Shown here: positions 56,889 through 64,000 of the stretch, one piece after another | Layout of the letters: the number at the start of each line of letters is the position of its first letter | Numbering within the stretch: position 1 is the first letter of the stretch | NCBI GenBank assembly: GCA_034440635.1 | Contig: JAOTON010000202.1 | Span: forward strand, 372,001-436,000 | Direction: 5' to 3' | Source: Lepas anatifera | Taxonomy: Eukaryota; Arthropoda; Thecostraca; Lepadidae | Length of the DNA stretch: 64,000 bases | Program-made: the position numbers and the translations under genes | Notes under the pieces: model-generated | Told to the model about the DNA's origin: nothing | The model's input: the letters and a program-made list of their open reading frames with translations, nothing else | The model's database searches: none

Positions 56889-57867
56889 CCTATTGGAACG
56901 CGGGTACCTGTGGTACCTGCGACGCATTGGAGAATCCCTATCACATTCTCATCGATTGTCCCCAGCACAATACCCATCGGCAACCCATACTAGACTACTG
57001 CCGAATCCAAAACATCCCTGTAGACCTAAAACTCTGCTCGGTAACGACCATCCTGAGCTACTCGAAAAAGTCTTTACATTTCTTAAGGACTCTGGGCTAG
57101 AGAAGTTTCTATAAATCACCCCTCCCAGTATATATGATGGAGGGTGCATGGTGCACCCTCAGAGTAGGACCTGCATATTTTCCAATCATAGATGATCCAC
57201 TGCTAAATTTAAGCAATAGTTGTTTAACCTTTAAATGGTTTATTGTAGAATAAGGTTAGGTTATATTAGGCTAGCTTTGAAATCAGGTTAGGTTAAATAG
57301 GTTAGATTTCTTCACCGCAGTGATAACTTTCACTGCGGGTCTACGCCAACCACACCTTTACTCTTACTAACAATCTAACTATCCTCTCACACTTCTTTTC
57401 TCTGCGCGGCGGCTGCCCAGCCGGAGAGGGGAGCTGCAACCTCACCTCCGGGTTGCAGGGTAAATTCGCGGCACCCTGGCCAGGTGTTTAGCGCACTTTC
57501 TAAAATACGAAATTATTGAGTTAACAGAGGATTTCGAGTAAAGTAGATAAGCGGACATCAGTAGCTGACACACAAAATCCTAAATTCTAAATTCCAAATT
57601 CTAAATTTAAGGTCTTAAACCACAGAAATAACCTTCGCACTCTGCGGGCCTAAACTTATTAAAACACCTCCCTTGGCATGGCTATGCCATTGCCACGACA
57701 AGTCCATTGGCAAGCTAAAACATCTTGCAACCCATTACTTGAAATAACTCCCATTGCTTTAACAGACTAACGTAGCTTGCCCTCACGCAAAATTCTAAAA
57801 ATTCTCCCACACACTCCTTTAGAGGCGGGCAAAGGTGCTATGCACAGAACGCCTAATAAAAAGCCAT
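56889..57867 (+). mobile_element. LINE-A copy A5, 3' part
   Basis: Right duplication of the A6 target, then the end of RNase H and the C-terminal CGTCDALENPYHILIDC motif (one base lost near 57028). Stop near 57113, then 3'UTR with hairpin (57315-57338), a short AATTTAG array (about 57577-57610) and AATAAAAAGCCAT at the end. No 4-bp-repeat tail is seen. Confidence 0.88.
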
Positions 57868-57896
57868 CAGCAGGATCGCATATGGATCGGGCTTGG
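57868..57896. other. 29-bp spacer between A5 and A7
   Basis: CAGCAGGATCGCATATGG and following bases match no LINE-A sequence. It could be pre-existing target DNA or junction filler. Confidence 0.4.
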
Positions 57897-58856
57897 AGGC
57901 TTGCCTGACTGACACCCTGCTTGAGCGTTTGCCGGCAGGTCTGGTGTCGTTGCTGCTTGCTGTCGTTGCTGCTTGCTGCGTTTCCTGCTGCGACGACAAG
58001 AAGAAGGAGTAGAAGACTTTTTCAAGACCTGCTCCCGGCTCGAGTCTTCGCTGCGACCAGTCTGTCCCACCGACCGCTGTTTTTACAGCTGGTCGGTGCG
58101 GTACTTTGACTCCAGCCGGCCTCACCAGCCGCTGTTTTTACAGCTGGTTGGTGTGGTGCTGTTGGACGTCAGCTGGTCTTTTCGGTAATTACCCTATCGG
58201 TCCAGGTGGTCTTGGTTTCTTGGATTCCGGCCACCTGGTACCTCTTCTTCTCAGTCCCATAACCCTACTCTTTCTCTACTATCTCTTTTACTCTTCGGCC
58301 GGAAACCCGAGTGGTGGGACGTTTGTCCCGGGGTGAGCACGCTTGTTGGACCTCGTCAGTCCTTGGGCGTGTGGCTTTGGCTGGACCTATCGGTCCTCCA
58401 TTGCTAAAATCCCTATAACGCAAGGCCAACTCACTTTCACCCCCGCTTAATAGAAGCGGGTGCCCTCCCAAACCCTCCACCCGGGCTGCGTCTGTGCAAG
58501 GGTACCACGGTACCTGCCCCTAGGGATTCACAAGCATAGGCCCCAGTCAGGCTCCTTTTTAGAGGCTGAGTCAGCCACCTAGGCCCCTGTTAGGTCCTGA
58601 AGAGGCACCTGCCTCCCCTCCGACTTAAACCCCCTCTTAGTGGCTGAGTCAGCCTTTTGCTCACACTTTTCTAAGGCTAGGTGCTTTCTCTAAGCACTCC
58701 CCAGTTAGGATAATACTCCAACACCCAAACCTAGCTAGGTTAATACTCCCATTAGCTTTGCTAGTAAAACTAGGACCACTTTCTTCAATTCAACTTCTCT
58801 AGCCATTTCTACCCAAAAGGTGTTAGCAAAGCTAATACCAAGTATCCCATTTAAAC

Positions 58857-59653
58857 TTAACCCTCGCCCTACCGGGGGGGCCATCAATGGCCCCCCTAAG
58901 GTTTTTCCGAGATAGCAGAAAAACGACGAGGCGCAGCACTGCGGTTGAGGGTTCTACCTCTCACTGCATCATTTTCCCATCACCCCTGAAATTTTTTACC
59001 CCGGGTCACCCAAGGTCAGGTCACCAGACGAGATCAACCAAGGTCACCTCACTTCGCCTTTAGAGCTCTGTAAGAGCTACATTTCAAAGTCGATCGATTT
59101 GAAACTTCCTACACTTCATGACCCCTCCAGGGTCTACAAGGTGTATATCCGGGATTTTTTGATTTCGTGCCCTGAGGTCAGGTCACGAGGCGACCTCTCC
59201 CATTGGAAAAGCATGGGGAAAAGCTATTTCATGCTATAAAAGCCATAAAAATGATTGCAAATACTCAGACTGCTCAGAACAACGTTTTTGGACACCCTTT
59301 CACGGATCCCAGGGGTCATATTTGCCCTTTGACTTTTCCAAGGTCATCCAAGGTCACCTGAGGTCAAAAACAGTATTTTGACAATAACTTTTGACCTAAT
59401 TGAGCTAGAGCGGTGAAACAAACACCATTGTGTTTGTCTTGTCAATGGCTTTCATTTGATATACGGCAAGGTCACTTTTTGACCTTTCGTGACCTCAGGT
59501 CATATTAGGTCACGAGGTGACCTCTGGCGATCAAACCACTGGCGGGAGGTCTTTACGTTCCACATAGCGGAAAAAGTACTGGCAATTTGCTATCAAATGT
59601 ACTTTACCAGGTCTCAATAGCTCTAATGACATAAGAGTTATGCCCAGTTTGCT
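58857..59653. mobile_element. TTAA element a', right end deleted
   Basis: Starts after TTAA (58857-58860) with CCCTCGCCCTACCGGGGG, palindromic CCATCAATGG and GATAGCAGAAAAACG, and follows element a closely for about 790 bp. It then breaks off at GCT (59651-59653) and continues directly into LINE-A ORF1 (CATGGGGCTGATAATCC). The same GCT occurs in both parent sequences, so a deletion between 3-bp microhomologies is the simplest account. No right terminus or second TTAA. Confidence 0.88.
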
Positions 59654-60740
59654 CATGGGGCTGATAATCCCAAGTGCCCGACCTGGCTCCGTGAAAAAGA
59701 GGTTAACGTTCTGGCTGAGGAAAAAAAGATCCCGTTTGACATGGCCAGCAAACAAGTGCTGCAAAAAGAAAAAAGCCGCACAGTCCCAAAAAGCTGTGGT
59801 AGCAAGGCCACCACAGCAGCCCCCAGCACAGCCGGCCAGAAGCATCCCACTTCGGAGCAGCCTCAGCCACCCAAAAACACAAGCCGCCACATCTGCCCTC
59901 TAATGGAGCCCCTTTTCTTGGCGCCCATCAGGCCGTCCGTCCCCCTCCCCCCACCACGTGGCGCAATCACTTTTTGGCGCAGGTGGACGCCCGCTGCGGG
60001 CTGGGAGGATCTCCCGACCCGCACTAGTTCTCCGCCAGGTCTTCCGACCGAAAATCATCTCGCCCCTCAGGCACCTAAAATCACCAGGAAGACCTGGACA
60101 CCCGCAGCAGGGTGGCAAAGCCACTCTGCACGAGTTCTTGACAAGTCTGATTTCCCTTCGCTACCTGCCCCCAAGCACTCTAAATTCACCGGTGCTCCCC
60201 TTCCCAGGCGCCGCTAAAGGCAGGCACCGAGAAGGCCTCTAACGAGTGGCAGCCCACCCCCTCAGGGTAAAACGGCTGCCACTCAAACCAAAGTCCAAAA
60301 ACTAAATATTTCAATCCAAACTGAAACTGCTCCTCTCTCCTTGGAAAGAAGCGACGCTTCTTTCCAAAGAGCACCGACCACCCGCACTTGCGGATCCGAA
60401 ACCGACCTCATAGGTCATTTTATGCAGTTTCAGTTTTCAAGTGAACTTGAAACGTCAGACGACAAAAGTCAGTCTGACCACGAGCTGTCAGGGACAGAGA
60501 CCGACTCTGACGCCAGCAGTGCATCAGAGACGAGCTCTGCAAAAACTGTTGTTAACACTTCTAGAGCTCCCCTCCTGGAAACCCCCCGGTCCCGGCACCT
60601 CCAGCCCCGGCAGCTCACCCGTAGCAAGGAAAATTAGCTTTTCTAGGCACTCTACCCCAGTTTCTCCTGCTAGCGATAGCAGCAGCAGCAGATGCTCCTA
60701 TAACCTTCGCAAGCGTAGATCCCCTAAGCACAAACGTTAA
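59651..60740 (+). pseudogene. LINE-A ORF1 (A7), 3' part only
   Basis: Begins in the third zinc-knuckle region (ADNPKCPTWLREKE in sister copies) because of the deletion with element a'. The Lys-rich helix, Pro-rich linker, acidic Ser-rich region (SDASSASETSS) and basic NLRKRRSPKHKR end remain. Frames shift near 59740, 60220 and 60585 (extra C). Stop at 60738-60740, 8 nt before ORF2. Confidence 0.85.
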
Positions 60741-60748
60741 GAACCACC

Positions 60749-63700
60749 ATGGGTTCAATTCTGCAATGGAACACAAATGGCCTTATCGGGAAATTCCCGC
60801 TGTTTTCATCAATATTTGCTGAGAAAAAACCGGCACTAGCAGCATTACAAGAGACCCACATTACTGATAAAGATAACGATAAATACAAAATTTCGGGTTA
60901 CTCTTGGTATCGCCATAACGTAAACGCTGCTGTCCGTAAGGGAGGCACAGCCATCCTAATAGAAAATAGCATCCCGCACAGTCACGTGCATCTGGCAACA
61001 TCACTGGACTGTGCAGCTGTTAGCCTGAAAATACAACACGTCCAATTGACGGTTGTTTCAATATACATATCCCCTGCGACCCTGATCCAACGGATCGGGA
61101 ACTCACACAACTTTTTATTCAAATAAACGGGCCTTTGTTATTACTTGGAGACTTGAATGGTCACCACCCATCCTGGGGCAGCGCCATGCCAAACCGTAGA
61201 GGTGAAATTATATATGACGCAATAGGTTCTCAAAATTTAGTTATCCTAAATAACGGCGCACCAACCCGCCAAGCAACGCAAAGCGGACATTTAGACTCAG
61301 CCATTGATATTTCGTGCTGCACGCCTAGAATTGCGTTACTGTTTACCTGGGATGTCGAAGACAACCCAGGCATGAGCGATCACCTCCCAATCAAAATTAA
61401 TGTCCCCCAAGGAGCACTCGACCGCGTTGTTCTGTTTACCCCTTCCTGGAATCTAAAAAGAGCGGACTGGACAAAATTCGAGGCAGAGGTCGACCTCACA
61501 CTGGTCACCGAAGGCGACCCACACTCGGCAGACATTGAATTAATACTAAGAGCCATAAACGCAGCAGCACAAGTAGAAATACCAAAAACCAGAGGACCCC
61601 GAAAGAAAAACGGAGCCCCATGGTGGAACGCAGAGACGGCACACGCCAAAGCTCAAATGTTAAGAGCCCGCAAGGCATATGAGAGGAGGGCACACAGCCC
61701 TACTCGATCCGCACTTCGGGCAGCAAAAGAACACTTTCGAAACACGTGCAAGCGGGTTCAAAAGGACAGTTTCAACTCTTTTGCCTCCAAATTCAACCGC
61801 TTCACTCCCACCACCCAAGTTTGGAAAACCATCAGAGCTTTCTCTGCGAAGCGACCACCCCGTGGACCTTTCCCTCAACTAAAAATAGCTGGCCAACCCA
61901 TCACCGAACCTAAGGAAGTCATGGATAAATTTGCTGATCATCACGCCAGTGTCGCAGCTAATAATTCATACAGCCAGCGCTCCAAAAAACAGGCAGAATA
62001 GTGCAAAAAGCACACATTCATCAATGATGGTAATCAAGAGTACTATAACGTACCATTTACAATGACCAAGCTAAATTACGCCATTAGCAAGTGTGGAAAC
62101 ACTGCAGTGGGCCCTGACGAAATTCACTACTCTTTCTTCAGGCACCTCAGCCAAACAGCACTAAAGTACCTGCTTTCGGCCATTAACAACATGTTTCTTA
62201 GCGACTCTTTCCCCACATCGTGGCCAAAGAGTATTATCATTCCCCTTCCAAAACCTGGCAAAGAAAAAACAGACCCAAAAGGTTATCGCCCAATTTCGCT
62301 TACTACCTGTGCTAGCAAGCTTGTCGAGCGCATGGTAAACGTTAGACTTCACGAGATCCTCGAAAAGAAGCTTGATGCTATGCAATCAGGCTTCCGGCGC
62401 GGGCGAGCCACTACTGACAATTTGGTGAAACTAGTCAGTGACATCCAGAATGGCTTTTACAAAAAGCTAGTAACAATAGCTGCATTCTTAGACATTAACA
62501 CGCGCATTGACGGGGGGCGGGTACCCGCCCCCCTCGGGTTTTTCGGAGATAGCAGAAAAACGGCGGCGCGTAGCGCCGCCGTACTTGGTATACCTTTTCC
62601 CTCATCATTTTTACAACTTCTGTGAAAATTTTAAGGTTAGGTCATCTCAGGTCAGGTCACCAGTACAGGTCAAGTGACCCGACCTCAAAAAAAGTTTAAG
62701 ATAGCATAAGTCGGAGCAGGATAAACTTATCTGATTGAAACTCACATCACTTAATGGCCCCACCGAGTTCTCTAAAATATGTTCCGGTATTTTTGATATC
62801 GATGACCTAAGGTCAGGTACGAGGCATGACCTCTCCATTGGAAATACATGGGAAAAATGGTTTTTACGGAATAACTCAGTAACGGATGGTGATAGAGCAT
62901 TTATTTTAGCTGCATTAGACTCGCCTGGACTTTGCGGTTCTAATGATATGCATTTTATATAATTTGACCCTGACCTGACCTCAGGTCAGGTCAAATCCTT
63001 GATTTGACCTAGCAAGGTCAAATTATACATCATTCGATTCGGCTTGCTAAGAGGATTCATATAGTTCAAGTCGTTTTGCTCTATCTTTACTTGTTCAGAT
63101 TTCATGGCCGAAAAACTGAATTTACATGTTATCCCTATGACGGGCATGTTTTGACCTCTCGTGACCTTAAATGTGACCTGACAAAAAAATGGTTCAAATG
63201 TTTTCGATGGAGAAGTGGATGGGCAACCCAACGCCGTTTACCGTTTTTCGCTACCTACCGTGGTTCTCGAGATCTTAGGGGGGCGGGTACCCGCCCCCCC
63301 CGTCAATGCGAAGGTGGCTCAGACCCCCGTCAATGCGCGTGTTAAATCATCGTTCGATCGCGTACAAAAAGACGCCCCTTTGTTTAAATTAAGCAAGCTA
63401 GGAATTCGTGGCCACCTTGCAAAATTCATTGAAAACTTCCTCAAGGACCGAAAATTTAAAGTCCGTTGTGGCACCACATTCTCCTACCTGGCAACCCAAG
63501 ACCAAGGCACACCCCAGGGTAGCGTTCTGTCCCCCACCCTCTTTTTAGTAATGATCAATGATCTCTTCGCCAAAAAGCTACCGCCTGGAATAAATTACTC
63601 CCTCTTTGCGGACGATGTTGCCATTTGGAAAGCCACTGCAATCGATACCAGGCGGTATAATGAACCAGAATTTCAACATGCAACTACGCAGTTGCAGGAT

Positions 63701-64000
63701 AGCTTAAACGACATCAATAATTGGTCTAGTTTAATGGGTCTATCACTCTCGGCGGAAAAATCATCCGTCGTTGTCTTTGCTAGAGCGCATTCCAGACACG
63801 ACCCTCCACGGCTCCAAATCTCGGGTAAACCTATTGAATGCACCAATAGCTTCAAATTCTTGGGCCTCACCCTAGATTCCCGATTGAGTTTCAATGAGCA
63901 TATCACCAAAGTCGTCTTTAGCTGTCAAAAGCGAGTCAACATTCTCCGCATGCCCGGCGGCACAGAGTATGGCGGGGATCGAAAGACCCTGCTTATGCTC
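60749..64000 (+). pseudogene. LINE-A ORF2 (A7), split by TTAA element c, incomplete at window end
   Basis: ATG at 60749 (in GAACCACCATGG). Frame 60749-61126 carries QETHI (His-Phe changed to His-Ile). A shift near 61073 is followed by 61135-62001 with GDLNGHHPSWG and MSDHLPI. TAG at 61999-62001 replaces a Trp codon conserved in sister copies. RT start 62062-62498 (GFRRGRATTDN, FLDI), element c, then FDRV, GTPQGSVLSP, FADDVAIW and the region after it to the window end. Confidence 0.9.
62495..63345. mobile_element. TTAA element c (843 bp), non-autonomous
   Basis: Element proper 62499-63341; TTAA duplications at 62495-62498 and 63342-63345; the empty site GACATTAAATCGGCG is seen in sister copies. 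Left simple end CACGCGCATTGACGGGGG, palindrome CGGGTACCCG between G- and C-runs, then GGTTTTTCGG and GATAGCAGAAAAACG. Right complex end (complement) CACGCGCATTGACGGGGG, spacer containing CCACCTTCGC, second CGCATTGACGGGGG, the same CGGGTACCCG palindrome, CCTAAGATCTCG. AGGTCA hexamers are frequent inside. No transposase. Confidence 0.92.

Larger units (their letters stand above)
57897..64000 (+). mobile_element. LINE-A copy A7, runs off the window
   Basis: Plus-strand LINE-A with complete 5' end (AGGCTTGCCTGACTGAC) and 5'UTR to about 58860. ORF1 has lost its first ~0.7 kb together with the right end of TTAA element a'. ORF2 carries TTAA element c. The window ends within RT, shortly after the RT catalytic block. 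Confidence 0.92.

Noticed and set aside
57868..57896. Target duplication of A5
   Set aside because: CAGCAGGA resembles CAGACAGGA before the A5 5' end (41084-41092) but is not a clean match.

Overview
This window is eukaryotic repeat DNA. I found no host protein-coding gene, rRNA, canonical tRNA, CRISPR array or bacterial operon. Almost all of it is transposable elements inserted into one another. The source is probably an invertebrate animal. An arthropod is my best guess, because of the runs of TTAGGTTAGG-like sequence and the I-type and Ingi-like LINEs with RNase H domains, but the sequence does not settle this.

The main component is one non-LTR retrotransposon family, here called LINE-A, about 7.27 kb when intact. 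Its order is: 5'UTR of about 1 kb with hairpins and two GGCTGAGTCAGCC palindromes; ORF1 (gag-like, three zinc knuckles, basic tail); 8 nt; ORF2 (AP-type endonuclease, reverse transcriptase, RNase H, C-terminal Cys/His motif); and a 3'UTR with a 9-bp hairpin, an AATTTAG array, AATAAA and a short 4-bp-repeat tail. Seven copies are present: A1, A2, A3, A4, A5, A6 and A7. All have frameshifts or stops.

Layout: 1-1758 holds remnants of other RNase H-bearing LINEs and a minisatellite. 1759-33506 is a nested stack. A1 (minus) lies in an Ingi-like relic, A2 (minus) lies in A1, A3 lies in A2 with its 5' part inverted, and both A4 (plus) and a 4.68-kb Ty3/Gypsy LTR element (13287-17970) lie in or beside A3. 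Four of these insertions have target duplications readable by eye. 33507-35941 is GC-rich Ingi-like LINE sequence (minus). 35946-36861 is a TTAA-flanked non-autonomous DNA transposon. 36866-38940 is unassigned apart from a tRNA-like SINE candidate. 38940-41092 is a GGCGCC-rich satellite with a higher-order period. 41093-57867 is A5 (plus) split by A6 (minus), and A6 itself carries two TTAA elements. 57897-64000 is A7 (plus), carrying two more and running off the window end.

The most unusual content is the set of five TTAA-flanked elements (35946-36861, 50082-51107, 54303-55540, 58861-59653, 62499-63341). They share an unusual asymmetric end architecture but carry different, element-specific terminal sequences. 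Second is LINE-A copy A3, whose arrangement suggests reverse transcription primed from a homologous LINE-A target. No element here encodes a recognisable transposase for the TTAA group, and no copy of LINE-A looks fully coding-competent.
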